Below, one piece after another: positions 32,524-43,156 of a stretch of 64,000 nucleotides of DNA; the first letter of the stretch is position 1, and each line of letters starts with the position of its first letter. The notes under the pieces were generated by a model. The model saw only the letters and a list, made by a program, of their open reading frames with translations, was not told the origin of the DNA and made no database searches. The stretch spans positions 186,001-250,000 of the forward strand of contig NZ_JHXD01000001.1 of assembly GCF_000687715.1 (NCBI RefSeq), in the 5' to 3' direction. The DNA comes from Xylanibacter ruminicola Ga6B6 (lineage in GTDB: Bacteria; Bacteroidota; Bacteroidia; Bacteroidales; Bacteroidaceae). A program made the translations under genes and the position numbers.

Positions 32524-34113
32524 ATGAAACGAATACTATTATCAACACTTGTTGTCGCCTTTGCGATTGTAGCATCAGCAAGTAAGAAGAAGGGCCCTAC
32601 AATGGGGTGGAGTTCATGGAATACTTTCGCAGTAAACATCTCTGAAGACATCATTAAAGGTCAAGCCGATGCGATGGTGAACCAAGGATTGAAGGCCGTT
32701 GGTTATCAATACATTAATATCGATGATGGATTTCAGTACGGTCGTACGCCAGAAGGTAAGGTATGCATACATCCTGAGCGATTTCCTAACGGGTTGAAAG
32801 TGGTGAGTGACTATATCCATTCGAAAGGACTCAAAGCTGGAATCTATAGTGATGCCGGTGACCTTACTTGTGGTAGTATCAGTAATGGTGATGTGAGGAA
32901 TACAAATGTAGGTTTGTATGGTTATGAACAAGTGGATGCTGATTTCTACTTCAAGGAGTTGGAGTTCGATTTTATTAAGGTAGATTATTGTGGTGGTAAT
33001 CATCTGAGTCTTAATGAGCAAGAGCAATATACGCGTATCTCAAACGCCATTAAGAATACCGGTCGCGATGTTGTGTTTAACATTTGCCGTTGGCGCTATC
33101 CAGGCGATTGGTGCCACTATGCCGCAAACTCTTGGCGTACCACGGGTGATATCCACGAGAGTTGGCAGTCGGTAAAGGACTTGGTAAACGAGAACCTCTA
33201 TATGTCGGCCTATTGCTATAATGATACCTATAATGATATGGACATGTTGGAGGTAGGACGCTCGCTGACAGCAGAAGAAGACAAAACTCATTTTGGCTTG
33301 TGGTGTATCATGGCAAGTCCGCTACTGATCGGTTGCAATATGGCTACTATTAATGAGCGTGCCTTGGAGTTGCTCAAGAACAAAGAGCTGATTGCCTTGA
33401 ATCAGGATCTACTTCATTTGCAAGCCTATGTGATTCAGCATATTGGTGAAACTTATGTATTGGTTAAAGACTTGCTGAAACTGCATGGTAACACCCGCGC
33501 AGTAGCGCTCTACAACCCTTCAGATAAGCCTGTAGAGATGTGTGTTGATTTCAGCGAACTGGAGTTAGGTGGAAAGGTGTCTGTGCGCGACTTGTTCGAG
33601 CATAAGGAGTTAGGTAAGATGCAGAACTCGCTTACAGTTCAGGTTCCAGCCCATGCCACACGTATCTATCGCCTGAAGGGCGAGAAGCGCCTTGAGCGCC
33701 GCGTTTATGAGGCTGAGACTGCTTTTCTGCACGATTATCAGCAGGTGGCTAATCATGAAGCCTTGGGTACAGCTATCTATCTACCAGGCGATGGTGCCAG
33801 CGGTCGTATGTTTGCAGGTTGGTTAGGTCACCGTCGCAGTAACTATTTAGAGTGGAGAGATGTGTATGTGAAGAAAGGCGGTAAATATGTGGTAAAGTTC
33901 CGTGCAGGTTCTCAGGAAAAACGTTCATTCAACGTGGAAGTGAATGGTGAGACAGTTGGTACTGTAAGTGTGAATACCAATGACTGGAATCATTTCCAGG
34001 AGTTTGAGCTTACCCTCAAACTAAAGGCTGGCTCAAACCGTATCCAACTGTATAATGCAGATGCCTGGATGCCGAATATCGACAATATGACTATATGTTC
34101 TAACAGCCTTTAG
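32524..34113 (+). CDS. Glycoside hydrolase family 27 (alpha-galactosidase type)
   Basis: A 529-residue secreted enzyme (signal MKRILLSTLVVAFAIVASA). The GH27 barrel shows MGWSSWNTF, YINIDDGFQ, the nucleophile in FIKVDYCGGN and the acid/base Asp in WRTTGDIHESW. A beta-sandwich C-terminal to the barrel is followed by a CBM35-like module (RRVYEAETAFLHDYQ... to the end). It acts on alpha-galactosides, perhaps in plant or host glycans. The 233-base upstream gap (32291-32523) has a TAATTTTG box at 32483-32490 and nothing else clear. Confidence 0.9.
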   Translation: MKRILLSTLVVAFAIVASASKKKGPTMGWSSWNTFAVNISEDIIKGQADAMVNQGLKAVGYQYINIDDGFQYGRTPEGKVCIHPERFPNGLKVVSDYIHSKGLKAGIYSDAGDLTCGSISNGDVRNTNVGLYGYEQVDADFYFKELEFDFIKVDYCGGNHLSLNEQEQYTRISNAIKNTGRDVVFNICRWRYPGDWCHYAANSWRTTGDIHESWQSVKDLVNENLYMSAYCYNDTYNDMDMLEVGRSLTAEEDKTHFGLWCIMASPLLIGCNMATINERALELLKNKELIALNQDLLHLQAYVIQHIGETYVLVKDLLKLHGNTRAVALYNPSDKPVEMCVDFSELELGGKVSVRDLFEHKELGKMQNSLTVQVPAHATRIYRLKGEKRLERRVYEAETAFLHDYQQVANHEALGTAIYLPGDGASGRMFAGWLGHRRSNYLEWRDVYVKKGGKYVVKFRAGSQEKRSFNVEVNGETVGTVSVNTNDWNHFQEFELTLKLKAGSNRIQLYNADAWMPNIDNMTICSNSL

Positions 34114-34130
34114 TGGGGCTGTTAGAACAT
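34095..34130. terminator. Bidirectional terminator-like hairpin formed by two gene ends
   Basis: ATGTTCTAACAGCC (34095-34108) pairs perfectly over 14 bases with GGCTGTTAGAACAT (34117-34130). It contains the last codons and stop of GH27 on one strand and the Met-Phe-stop of sufS on the other. Confidence 0.75.
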
Positions 34131-35342
34131 TTGTGACACACGACGGATGCCCGCTATAAGGGTATCAATCTCTTCTTTTGTGTTATAAAGTGCGAATGAG
34201 GCACGAACGGTGCCTGAGATGCCCAAACGGTCCATCAATGGCTGTGCACAATGATGACCGGTACGAACAGCAATGCCCAGACGGTCGAGTAGGGTACCCA
34301 TATCCAAGTGGTGGATATCGCCAACGTTGAACGATACTACAGCATCCTTCTTCGATGCATCCATCGGACCGTAGATCTTCATGCCGTCGATGGTCATCAG
34401 CTGCTCCATGCAGTAACGGGTGAGTTCCTGCTCGTCCAGCTGGATGGCATCAAAGCCGATAGCATCGATATATTCGATGGCCTTAGCCAGTCCGTGGGTA
34501 GCCACATAGTCGGGTGTGCCAGCCTCGAACTTGAATGGCAGGCGCTCAAAGGTGGTCTTCTCCCAAGTCACCTTGTCAATCATCTCGCCGCCACCCTGAT
34601 AGGGAGGCAACTTCTCCAGCCACTCTTCCTTTCCATACAGCACACCGATGCCGGTTGGTCCGTACATCTTATGTCCGCTGAAAGCAAAGAAGTCGCAATC
34701 CATTGCCTGTACATCTACCTTGAAGTGGGGCGCACTCTGGGCACCATCCACCAGCACAGGGATGTTGTGGGCGTGGGCTATCTTGATAATCTGCTCTACA
34801 GGATTTACCGTTCCCAGCACGTTGCTTACGTGGGCCACGCTCACGATCTTGGTCTTGGCAGTAATCAGCTGCTCCAGCTGATCGATACACAAGATACCAT
34901 CGTCGGTAATGGGGATGTGCTTTACCACAATGCCACGCTTCATGGCCTGTAACTGCCACGATACGATGTTTGAGTGGTGCTCCATCTCGGTTACAATCAC
35001 CTCGTCGCCGGCCTGCATCTGGCTTTCGCAGAACGAGCTGGCCACCAGGTTAATGGCCTCGGTAGTACCACGCGTAAAAATAATCTCCTCTATCTTGCGG
35101 GCATTGATGAATCCACGAACTGCCTCGCGCGCCGCCTCGTGCAGGTCGGTAGCCTGTTGCGACAGGTAGTGTACACCACGATGCACGTTGGCATTCACGT
35201 TGAGATACTCGTCGCGCATAGCGTCGAGCACCATCAATGGCTTCTGTGTGGTAGCCGCGTTATCCAGATAAACCAACGGCTTTTTATATACCTCGCGACC
35301 CAGGATAGGGAAATCCTCGCGTACCTTTTCTATATTAAACAT
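34122..35342 (-). CDS. sufS: Cysteine desulfurase SufS
   Basis: A 406-residue PLP-dependent desulfurase supplying sulfur for Fe-S cluster assembly. The PLP lysine is in FSGHKMYGPTGIGVLYG and the catalytic Cys in RTGHHCAQPLMDRLG (short loop, group II, SufS type). Last gene of the suf run; 15 bases after sufD. Confidence 0.95.
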   Translation of the reverse strand: MFNIEKVREDFPILGREVYKKPLVYLDNAATTQKPLMVLDAMRDEYLNVNANVHRGVHYLSQQATDLHEAAREAVRGFINARKIEEIIFTRGTTEAINLVASSFCESQMQAGDEVIVTEMEHHSNIVSWQLQAMKRGIVVKHIPITDDGILCIDQLEQLITAKTKIVSVAHVSNVLGTVNPVEQIIKIAHAHNIPVLVDGAQSAPHFKVDVQAMDCDFFAFSGHKMYGPTGIGVLYGKEEWLEKLPPYQGGGEMIDKVTWEKTTFERLPFKFEAGTPDYVATHGLAKAIEYIDAIGFDAIQLDEQELTRYCMEQLMTIDGMKIYGPMDASKKDAVVSFNVGDIHHLDMGTLLDRLGIAVRTGHHCAQPLMDRLGISGTVRASFALYNTKEEIDTLIAGIRRVSQMF

Positions 35343-35357
35343 TGAACTTTGATATTT

Positions 35358-36713
35358 TTATTTGCATAGTTTGCAGCCTGAACATTTGTTCAGTTCGCCA
35401 CGGAATCGCTTCTCTACCAGGTAGTGCAGACGATCGCGCAGTGGCTCTAACTGCATGTGGTCGATAACCTCGTTGATAAAGGCATTCTGCAGCAGTACCT
35501 TAGCCTCCTGCAATGAAATGCCTCGCTGGCGCATGTAGAACAGGGCGGCATCGTTCAGCTGTCCAACGGTAGAACCGTGGGCACACTTCACGTCGTCGGC
35601 ATAAATCTCCAGCATGGGCTGGGTGTACATGCGTGCCTCTTTGGTGGCAGTGAGGTTCTGATTGGTCATCTGCGAGGTGGTTTTCTGAGCACCATGCTCA
35701 ACCAGCACACGACCGGCAAAAGCACCTGTAGCCTTCTCGTCGAGTACATATTTGTACAGCTCCTGCGAGTTGCAGTGAGGCACCTTGTGAACTATCAGCG
35801 TGTTGTTATCTACGTGTTGCTGCTTGTCGGCAATCACACAGCCATAGCATTGGCACTCGGCACCCTCGCCACTGAAGGTCAGGTCGAGCTTGTTACGGGT
35901 AATTCCATTATGTAGGGTGATGACGTTGTGGTTTACACGACTGTTGGCCTGCTGGTCGATATATACGTTGCTTACGCGTACATTCTTATGATGCGTCTCC
36001 TCCATGCAATAGAGGTCTAACGATGCATTCTCGCCTACGTAAGCCTCGATAACCTGTGTGGCCAGGAAGTTACGGTCGTCGGCAGCATGATCGCAGAACA
36101 GCATTTTAATTTCGGCACTCTCTTCGAGTACAATCAGCACACGACGGTTCACCATCAGGTCGGTCACTACATGCTGAGCGTTCTGTGGTGTTGCCTTCAG
36201 GATGTTAATCACCTGAATGGCGCGATCCACCTTCACGTTCTTGGGCACGTAAACCAGCAATCCATCCTGTGCCAGCATGGTGTTGAGTGCTGTAACGGAA
36301 TCCTCACCAGTCTTAGCTAGCTTGGTGTAGTACTTGCTAACCAGCTCAGGGTAATCGCGCATAGAGCCGATTACAACGCCCTCAGGTAAGTGCCCCTTCT
36401 GCTTGTCGTCGTGGTAGAACATATCGTTTACCACAAAGTACAGGCTTGTGCTCAGGTTGGGCACGTCGCAATGGAAAGCCTCGTAGGGATCCACAGGTAT
36501 CTGCAGGCGATTCAGGTTCACACCGTAGTCGGGCTCAAACAGCTTCTGCATATCGGTGTACTTGTATCGCTCCACTTTTTTTGAGGGGAATCCCTGCTTA
36601 CGGAAGTCCTCAAAGGCCTGGTCGCGCACCACGTTCATCGACTCTGGGGCATGCTTGATAATCATCTCGCGTGCCTGCTGATAGAGGTCAATATATTGTT
36701 GTTTGCTATTCAT
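35358..36713 (-). CDS. sufD: Fe-S assembly scaffold subunit SufD
   Basis: A 451-residue SufD with the right-handed beta-helix core and terminal helices of the SufB/SufD family. It ends FRGELNKCSGCKLCK, a cysteine-rich tail that is unusual beside the shorter enterobacterial protein. It pairs with SufB and SufC. Its ATG overlaps the sufC stop (TAATG). Confidence 0.93.
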   Translation of the reverse strand: MNSKQQYIDLYQQAREMIIKHAPESMNVVRDQAFEDFRKQGFPSKKVERYKYTDMQKLFEPDYGVNLNRLQIPVDPYEAFHCDVPNLSTSLYFVVNDMFYHDDKQKGHLPEGVVIGSMRDYPELVSKYYTKLAKTGEDSVTALNTMLAQDGLLVYVPKNVKVDRAIQVINILKATPQNAQHVVTDLMVNRRVLIVLEESAEIKMLFCDHAADDRNFLATQVIEAYVGENASLDLYCMEETHHKNVRVSNVYIDQQANSRVNHNVITLHNGITRNKLDLTFSGEGAECQCYGCVIADKQQHVDNNTLIVHKVPHCNSQELYKYVLDEKATGAFAGRVLVEHGAQKTTSQMTNQNLTATKEARMYTQPMLEIYADDVKCAHGSTVGQLNDAALFYMRQRGISLQEAKVLLQNAFINEVIDHMQLEPLRDRLHYLVEKRFRGELNKCSGCKLCK

Positions 36714-37468
36714 TATTCCTCGCCTATTTCTTCCTTAATCCAATCGTAGCCGTGCTCCTGAATCTGTACAGCCAGCTCTGGACCGCCAGTCTTCACGATT
36801 CTACCCTTGTACAGCACGTGTACAAACTGGGGCTTGATCATTTCGAGCAGACGGTCGTAGTGGGTGATAACGATGCACGATGTCTCAGGTGTCTGCAGTT
36901 TGTTTACACCCTCTGCCACAATACGCATGGCATCTACGTCAAGACCAGAGTCGGTCTCGTCGAGAATGCTCAGTTTGGGCTCCAGCATAGCCATCTGGAA
37001 AATCTCGTTGCGTTTCTTCTCACCACCGCTGAAACCCTCGTTAACCGAGCGGTTAGCCAGCTTCGAGTCGAGCTCAACAATCTTACGTTTCTCGCGCTGC
37101 AGTTTCAGGAATTCGGCAGCGTTCATGGGCTCCAGTCCCTGATACTTGCGCTTCTCGTTGATGGCAGCCTTCATAAAGTTGGTCATCGATACACCTGGAA
37201 TCTCAACGGGATACTGGAACGAGAGGAACAACCCCTCGTGGGCACGGTCCTCAGGCTTCATCTCCAGCAGGTTCTTACCGTTGAAGAAAGCCTCGCCCTC
37301 GGTCACCTCGTAAAGTGGGTTACCCACCAGTACGGCGCTCAGGGTAGATTTTCCTGAACCGTTAGGACCCATGATGGCATGTGTCTCGCCATCGTTAATC
37401 ACGAGGTCGATGCCTTTTAGTATCTCTTTATCGCCAATCTTGGCGTGTAAGTTCTTAACCTCTAACAT
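36713..37468 (-). CDS. sufC: Fe-S assembly ATPase SufC
   Basis: A 251-residue ABC-type ATPase: Walker A GPNGSGKSTLS, signature FSGGEKKRNEIFQ, Walker B LSILDETDSGLD, and the H-loop in CIVITHYDRL. It energises the SufBCD scaffold. A 38-base spacer made of TTTGACTATTTGACAATTTT-like filler separates it from the permease gene that interrupts the suf order. Confidence 0.96.
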   Translation of the reverse strand: MLEVKNLHAKIGDKEILKGIDLVINDGETHAIMGPNGSGKSTLSAVLVGNPLYEVTEGEAFFNGKNLLEMKPEDRAHEGLFLSFQYPVEIPGVSMTNFMKAAINEKRKYQGLEPMNAAEFLKLQREKRKIVELDSKLANRSVNEGFSGGEKKRNEIFQMAMLEPKLSILDETDSGLDVDAMRIVAEGVNKLQTPETSCIVITHYDRLLEMIKPQFVHVLYKGRIVKTGGPELAVQIQEHGYDWIKEEIGEE

Positions 37469-37506
37469 TAATGTATTTGACTATTTGACAATTTTCTATT
37501 TTACAA

Positions 37507-38814
37507 TTAAAGGAAGGCGTAGCGACAGATAAACAGTGCGGCCAGCAGGATAGTGGCCCAGTTAATGTTGTTACGCTCGTCCTTATCTTTGAGTGTGCCC
37601 GACAGCAGATGGATGAGTACATACGAGATAACACCCATCAGGATACCATCAGAGATACTGTAAGTAAGTGGCATCATCACGATACATACAAAGCAAGGGA
37701 TGGCTGTAACATAATCGCTGAAGTCAACCTTGCGGATGTCGTGCATCATCATCACACCAACCAGAATCAGTGCGGCGGCTGTGGCCTGTGCTGGGATGGC
37801 CAGGAACAGGGGCGCAAAGAGCAATGCTACTGCAAAGCAGATGGCGGTAGTAAAGCTGGTAAGACCAGAGCGGCCACCCACGTTCACACCCGAAGCGCTC
37901 TCTACATAAGTAGTTACTGTTGAAGTACCCAGCATAGCACCAACGGTGGTACCGATGGCATCAGCCATAAAGGCCTGGTTCAGGTTCTTCACGTTACCGT
38001 TATCATCAACCATGCCGGCACGGTTTGATACACCAATCAGGGTACCGATGGTGTCGAACATATCGATAAAAAGGAAGGTGAGTACCACTACCACCATATC
38101 TACGGTCAGAATGTTGTGCCACTCAAACTGCCAGAAGATGGGGCTGATTGATGGTGGAACCGACATCACACCTGTGTAGTTGGTAACACCCAGAGGGGTA
38201 CCTACGATGGTGGTTATCAGAATACCAATCAGCAGCGAGCCTGTTACCTTGCGTACCAGCAGGGCGGCAGTAAGCAGAATGCCGAATATTGCTAGCAGCA
38301 CAGCAGGATCGTGCAGATTACCTAAGGTGATGAATGTAGATTCTGATGAAGCTACGATACCAGCACCCTTCAATCCTACAAAAGCGATAAACAATCCAAT
38401 ACCTGGACTGATGGCTCGTCGCAATACCAATGGTATGGCGTTAACAATGTGTTTGCGCAGGCCTGTAACGGTGAGCAGGATGAAAATTAATCCCTCGATC
38501 AACACAGCCGTAAGTGCAAACTGCCAGGTGTAGCCCATGGTAAGCACTACGGTGAACGCAAAGAATGCATTCAAACCCATACCAGGTGCCAAGGCAAAAG
38601 GCAATTTTGCATAGATGGCCATAACCAACGTACCTACAACAGCTGCGATACATGTGGTGGTAAACACTGCCCCTGCATCCATACCGGTTGCCGAGAGGAT
38701 GCTTGGGTTTACGGCTAAGATGTAAGCCATTGTTAAGAAGGTGGTAATACCACCAATAACCTCCTTGCGCAAAGTCATTGTGGAGGCATCAAATCCAAAT
38801 AATTTCTGAAGCAT
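37507..38814 (-). CDS. NCS2/AzgA-type purine permease
   Basis: A 435-residue inner-membrane protein with about 12-14 hydrophobic segments, of the AzgA/PbuG/GhxP group (adenine, guanine or hypoxanthine uptake). Diagnostic segments are GGITTFLTMAYILAVNP, PFALAPGMGLNAFFAF and TSTVTTYVESASGVNVGGRSGLT. It lies between sufB (11-base gap) and sufC (38 bases), an unexpected position for a purine transporter. Confidence 0.92.
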   Translation of the reverse strand: MLQKLFGFDASTMTLRKEVIGGITTFLTMAYILAVNPSILSATGMDAGAVFTTTCIAAVVGTLVMAIYAKLPFALAPGMGLNAFFAFTVVLTMGYTWQFALTAVLIEGLIFILLTVTGLRKHIVNAIPLVLRRAISPGIGLFIAFVGLKGAGIVASSESTFITLGNLHDPAVLLAIFGILLTAALLVRKVTGSLLIGILITTIVGTPLGVTNYTGVMSVPPSISPIFWQFEWHNILTVDMVVVVLTFLFIDMFDTIGTLIGVSNRAGMVDDNGNVKNLNQAFMADAIGTTVGAMLGTSTVTTYVESASGVNVGGRSGLTSFTTAICFAVALLFAPLFLAIPAQATAAALILVGVMMMHDIRKVDFSDYVTAIPCFVCIVMMPLTYSISDGILMGVISYVLIHLLSGTLKDKDERNNINWATILLAALFICRYAFL

Positions 38815-38825
38815 ATCGTTTTTAT

Positions 38826-40274
38826 TTATCCAACAGTTCCTTCTAATGATACTGATAATAGTTTCTGTGCCTCAACGGCAAACTCCATAGGCAACTTCTG
38901 CAGAACCTCCTTGGCATAACCGTTAACAATAAGTCCTACGGCTTGCTCGGTGGGAATACCGCGCTGGTTGCAATAGAAGAGCTGGTCTTCCGAAATCTTC
39001 GAGGTGGTAGCCTCGTGCTCAAATACGGCTGTATCGTTGTGCACATCCATATAGGGGAAGGTATGTGCGCCACAATCCGATCCTAAGAGCAGCGAGTCGC
39101 AGCTTGAGTAGTTACGGGCGTTGTCGGCAGTTGATGCTGCACGCACCAATCCGCGATACGAGTTCTGCGAGTGACCAGCTGAGATACCCTTTGAGATGAT
39201 GGTACTCTTGGTGTTCTTACCGATGTGTATCATCTTGGTACCTGTATCGGCCTCCTGATAGTTGTTAGTAACAGCTACTGAGTAGAATTCAGCCACAGAG
39301 TTATCGCCGCGCAGAATGCACGATGGGTACTTCCAGGTGATGGCACTACCCGTTTCAACCTGTGTCCACGACAACTTACTGTCAACGCCACGCAGATCGC
39401 CACGCTTGGTTACCAAATTCAGTACACCGCCCTTACCGTTCTCGTCGCCAGGATACCAGTTCTGAACAGTAGAGTATTTTACCTCGGCACGGTTCATCAC
39501 GATAATCTCAACGATGGCGGCATGCAACTGGTTCTCGTCGCGCATAGGAGCTGTACATCCCTCCAGGTACGATACGTAGGCATCGTCGTCGGCAATAATC
39601 AGTGTACGCTCAAACTGACCCGTGTTGCGGGCATTGATGCGGAAGTAAGAGCTGAGCTCCATGGGGCAGCGAACACCCTTGGGAATATAAACAAACGAAC
39701 CATCGCTGAACACAGCCGAGTTGAGTGCTGCAAAGAAGTTGTCCTTGTAAGGTACAACTGTGCCTAAGTACTGACGCACCAGATCGCCGTGCTCCTTGAT
39801 GGCCTCGCCAATCGAGCAGAAGATAACACCCTTTTCGCGCAGCTTCTCCTTAAAGGTGGTCTTTACCGATACGCTATCCATGATAGCATCTACAGCGGTG
39901 TTACCACTCAAGGCCAGGCGCTCTTCAAGGGGGATACCTAACTTATCAAAGGTTTTCTCTAGCTCTGGGTCAATCTTGCCGTCGCCTTCGGGCTTCTTAG
40001 CCAGTGGGTCGGCATAGTAGCTAATGGCTTGATAGTCAATCTCTGGCACATGCACATGGCCCCACTTAGGTTCCTGCTGCTCTTTCCAGTAGCGGAACGC
40101 CTTCAGGCGGAACTCAAGCATCCACTCGGGCTCCCCTTTCTTAGCAGAGATGAGCCGAACGATATCCTCGTTCAGCCCTTTCTCGATTATTTCAGTATGT
40201 ACGTCGGTAGTGAAACCAAACTCGTATTTTTGTTCAGCTACCTGACGTACAAATTCATTCTTATTATCTGACAT
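38826..40274 (-). CDS. sufB: Fe-S assembly scaffold subunit SufB
   Basis: A 482-residue SufB, the cluster-bearing scaffold. Typical segments [47 protein letters not shown] and [21 protein letters not shown] (with conserved cysteine and histidine) are present. It starts two bases after infB, so the Suf genes may be read from the rimP-nusA-infB transcript. Confidence 0.96.
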   Translation of the reverse strand: MSDNKNEFVRQVAEQKYEFGFTTDVHTEIIEKGLNEDIVRLISAKKGEPEWMLEFRLKAFRYWKEQQEPKWGHVHVPEIDYQAISYYADPLAKKPEGDGKIDPELEKTFDKLGIPLEERLALSGNTAVDAIMDSVSVKTTFKEKLREKGVIFCSIGEAIKEHGDLVRQYLGTVVPYKDNFFAALNSAVFSDGSFVYIPKGVRCPMELSSYFRINARNTGQFERTLIIADDDAYVSYLEGCTAPMRDENQLHAAIVEIIVMNRAEVKYSTVQNWYPGDENGKGGVLNLVTKRGDLRGVDSKLSWTQVETGSAITWKYPSCILRGDNSVAEFYSVAVTNNYQEADTGTKMIHIGKNTKSTIISKGISAGHSQNSYRGLVRAASTADNARNYSSCDSLLLGSDCGAHTFPYMDVHNDTAVFEHEATTSKISEDQLFYCNQRGIPTEQAVGLIVNGYAKEVLQKLPMEFAVEAQKLLSVSLEGTVG

Positions 40275-40276
40275 TA

Positions 40277-43120
40277 TTACAGTTTCTGTTCTACCTCAAT
40301 CTCTGTGAAGGTCTCGATGATATCGCCTACCTGGATATCGTTGAAGTTAACCAGTGAGATACCACACTCCAGTCCGCTTGCAACCTCCTTGGCATCGTCC
40401 TTGTAACGCTTCAGGGCATCGATAGGAGCGGTGTGGATGACGATACCATCGCGGATAACGCGGGCCTTGTCCTTGTTGTGTACCTTACCACTGGTAACCA
40501 GACCACCGGCAACAGTACCAACCTTCGAGATTTTGAATACCTGCTTAACCTCGATCTCACCAGCCAGAATCTCCTTCTTAACCTTATCAAGCATACCCTG
40601 CATGGTCTGCTTCACATCGTCGATAGCATCGTAGATGATAGAGTAGGTATTGATTTCAACACCCTCGCGGTCGGCAGCCTTACGGGCATCGGCAGAAGGA
40701 CGTACCTGGAATCCGATGATGATAGCCTCTGAAGCCGAAGCCAGCATAACGTCGTTCTCCGAAATCTGACCCACAGCCTTGTTGATTACGTTCACCTGAA
40801 CCTTCTCGGTAGAGAGCTTGATGAACGAATCAGAGAGGGCCTCGATACTACCGTCGGTATCACCCTTAACGATAATGTTCAACTCGTGGAACTCACCCAG
40901 AGCAATACGATGCGACAGCTCATCCAGACCAAGCTTGGTGGTGGTACGCAGGCTCTGCTCGCGCTGCAGCTGAATACGCTTGTTGGCAATCTCGCGGGCC
41001 TCCTGCTCACTCTCCATGACGTGGAACGAGTCACCTGCAGTAGGAGCACCATTCAAACCGAGGATGATAGCTGGTTCGGCAGGACCGGCCTTTTCAATGC
41101 GCTGGTTACGCTCATTGAACATAGCCTTTACCTTACCCCAGGCTGTACCTGCAATTACCACGTCGCCTACCTTCAGTGTACCGTTTGATACGAGTACTGT
41201 AGATACATATCCACGACCCTTGTCGAGCGAACTCTCGATAATACTACCAGTTGCCTTACGGTTAGGATTAGCCTTCAGGTCGAGCATCTCGGCCTCGAGC
41301 AATACCTTCTCCAGCAGCTCGTCAACGCCGATACCCTTCTTTGCACTAATCTCCTGGCACTGGTACTTACCGCCCCATTCCTCAACCAGCAGGTTCATGT
41401 TGGCCAGGTCCTCACGAATCTTATCGGGGTTAGCGCCTGGTTTATCAATCTTGTTGATAGCGAATACCATTGGTACGTTGGCAGCCTGTGCGTGGGCGAT
41501 GGCCTCCTTGGTGGTAGGCATCACCGAGTCATCAGCTGCTACGATGATGATGGCGATATCGGTTACCTGGGCACCACGTGCACGCATGGCGGTAAATGCC
41601 TCGTGTCCTGGGGTATCCAGGAAGGTAATCTGTCGGCCATCCTTCAGCTTCACATTGTAAGCACCGATGTGCTGTGTAATACCACCGGCCTCACCGGCAA
41701 TCACGTTGGTGTTGCGGATATGGTCGAGCAGCGATGTCTTACCGTGGTCAACGTGTCCCATCACTGTTACGATTGGAGCGCGAGAGATCAGATCGTTCTC
41801 ATCGTCCTCCTCCTCTGTAATGGCGTTCTGTACTTCAGCAGAGACATATTCGGTAGTGAAACCGAACTCCTCGGCTACGATGTTGATGGTCTCAGCATCC
41901 AGACGCTGGTTGATAGATACCATGATACCGATGCTCATACAAGTACCGATAACCTGGTTCACACCAACGTTCATCATGGTGGCAAGTTCTGATACGGTTA
42001 CAAACTCGGTAAGTTTCAGAATCTTACTCTGTGCTGCCTCGGCTGCCATCTCCTCGTTCATGCGCTCTGCTACGGCATCACGCTTCTCACGACGGTACTT
42101 GGCACCCTTCTTATTCTGGTTCTTCGAAGTCAGGCGAGCCAGTGTTTCCTTAACCTGACGTGCTACTGCCTCGTCATCAACCTCCAGTGGCTTCTGGATG
42201 GGGCGGTTCTTCTTGTTCTTCTTGCCGCCACCGTTGTTTCCATCCTGGAAGTTCTGGTTGCCACCCTTGTTTTTCTTATTGTTGTTCTGGTTGCCGCCAT
42301 TACGGTTGTCCTGACTGGCTGCAGCCTCGATGTCAACACGCTCCTTGCCACCGTGAATGCGCTCGCGCTTCTTCTTCTCGCCGTGCATCTGAGCCTGCTT
42401 TTCCTCGCGCTCTTTGCGGCGCTCCTCCTTCGACTTCTTCTTTGGACGAGTGCTCTGGTTCAGCGAGTCGAGGTCGATCTTACCTACCACGTTAAAGTTT
42501 GGAGCCATCTTTTTCTCGCTCTTCAGCGTGAAGATGTTCTTCTGCTCGGTAGCGGCAGACTTCTCCTCCTGCTTGGGCTCAGCTTTTACCTCGGGTTTTG
42601 GCTCAGGCTTAACCTCGGCTTTGGGCTCTGGCTTTGGCTCAGGCTTCACCTCGGGCTTGGGTTCGGGTTTTACTTCGGCTTTCACCTCGGGCTTTGGCTC
42701 AGGCTTCACCTCTGTTTTTGGCTCTGGCTTTGGCTCGGATTTGGGCTCGGCCTTAGGCTCAGCGGGTGCTGCTGCCTGTGGCTTTTCCTCCTGACGCTTG
42801 GCGGGCTTGCCCACGTTGCTCAGGTCAATCTTTCCTAATGGAGTGAAAGTCTGCTTGATTTCATCCTTAACCTCAACGGTTTCAGATTTAAAGTCGGGCT
42901 TAGCTTTCTTCTCCTTTTTGGGGAATATCATTGCGGCCTGGTTCTTCACATCCTTGTCGCCCTTAAACTCCTTAACCAGCGCGTTGTACTGCTCATCGCT
43001 AATCTTGGTGTTCATTGTGGCGTCGTTGATTTCGCCCAGGTTCTTCTTCTTCAGATAGTCAACGGCTGTCTGAAGTCCGATATTCAATTCTGTTAATACT
43101 TTATTTAATCTTACACCCAT
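40277..43120 (-). CDS. infB: Translation initiation factor IF-2
   Basis: A 947-residue IF-2, which brings initiator tRNA to the 30S subunit. The N-terminal domain is long and low in complexity: a Pro-Glu-Pro-Lys repeat (about residues 120-190) and an Asn/Gly/Lys-rich part (about 265-315). The G domain has [23 protein letters not shown] and NKIDKPGAN, followed by domains II, III and C. It is flanked by nusA upstream and sufB downstream. Confidence 0.97.
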   Translation of the reverse strand: MGVRLNKVLTELNIGLQTAVDYLKKKNLGEINDATMNTKISDEQYNALVKEFKGDKDVKNQAAMIFPKKEKKAKPDFKSETVEVKDEIKQTFTPLGKIDLSNVGKPAKRQEEKPQAAAPAEPKAEPKSEPKPEPKTEVKPEPKPEVKAEVKPEPKPEVKPEPKPEPKAEVKPEPKPEVKAEPKQEEKSAATEQKNIFTLKSEKKMAPNFNVVGKIDLDSLNQSTRPKKKSKEERRKEREEKQAQMHGEKKKRERIHGGKERVDIEAAASQDNRNGGNQNNNKKNKGGNQNFQDGNNGGGKKNKKNRPIQKPLEVDDEAVARQVKETLARLTSKNQNKKGAKYRREKRDAVAERMNEEMAAEAAQSKILKLTEFVTVSELATMMNVGVNQVIGTCMSIGIMVSINQRLDAETINIVAEEFGFTTEYVSAEVQNAITEEEDDENDLISRAPIVTVMGHVDHGKTSLLDHIRNTNVIAGEAGGITQHIGAYNVKLKDGRQITFLDTPGHEAFTAMRARGAQVTDIAIIIVAADDSVMPTTKEAIAHAQAANVPMVFAINKIDKPGANPDKIREDLANMNLLVEEWGGKYQCQEISAKKGIGVDELLEKVLLEAEMLDLKANPNRKATGSIIESSLDKGRGYVSTVLVSNGTLKVGDVVIAGTAWGKVKAMFNERNQRIEKAGPAEPAIILGLNGAPTAGDSFHVMESEQEAREIANKRIQLQREQSLRTTTKLGLDELSHRIALGEFHELNIIVKGDTDGSIEALSDSFIKLSTEKVQVNVINKAVGQISENDVMLASASEAIIIGFQVRPSADARKAADREGVEINTYSIIYDAIDDVKQTMQGMLDKVKKEILAGEIEVKQVFKISKVGTVAGGLVTSGKVHNKDKARVIRDGIVIHTAPIDALKRYKDDAKEVASGLECGISLVNFNDIQVGDIIETFTEIEVEQKL
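42560..42770 (-). repeat. Pro-Glu-Pro-Lys coding repeat in infB
   Basis: Irregular tandem units encoding PEPKPEVK / AEVKPEPK and variants, about 70 residues in all. The DNA (GGCTCAGGCTT-type units) is repetitive enough to vary by slippage or recombination. Confidence 0.85.
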
Positions 43121-43156
43121 TAAACTTCAATTTTTCAGTTTTCTAATTTTCAATTC

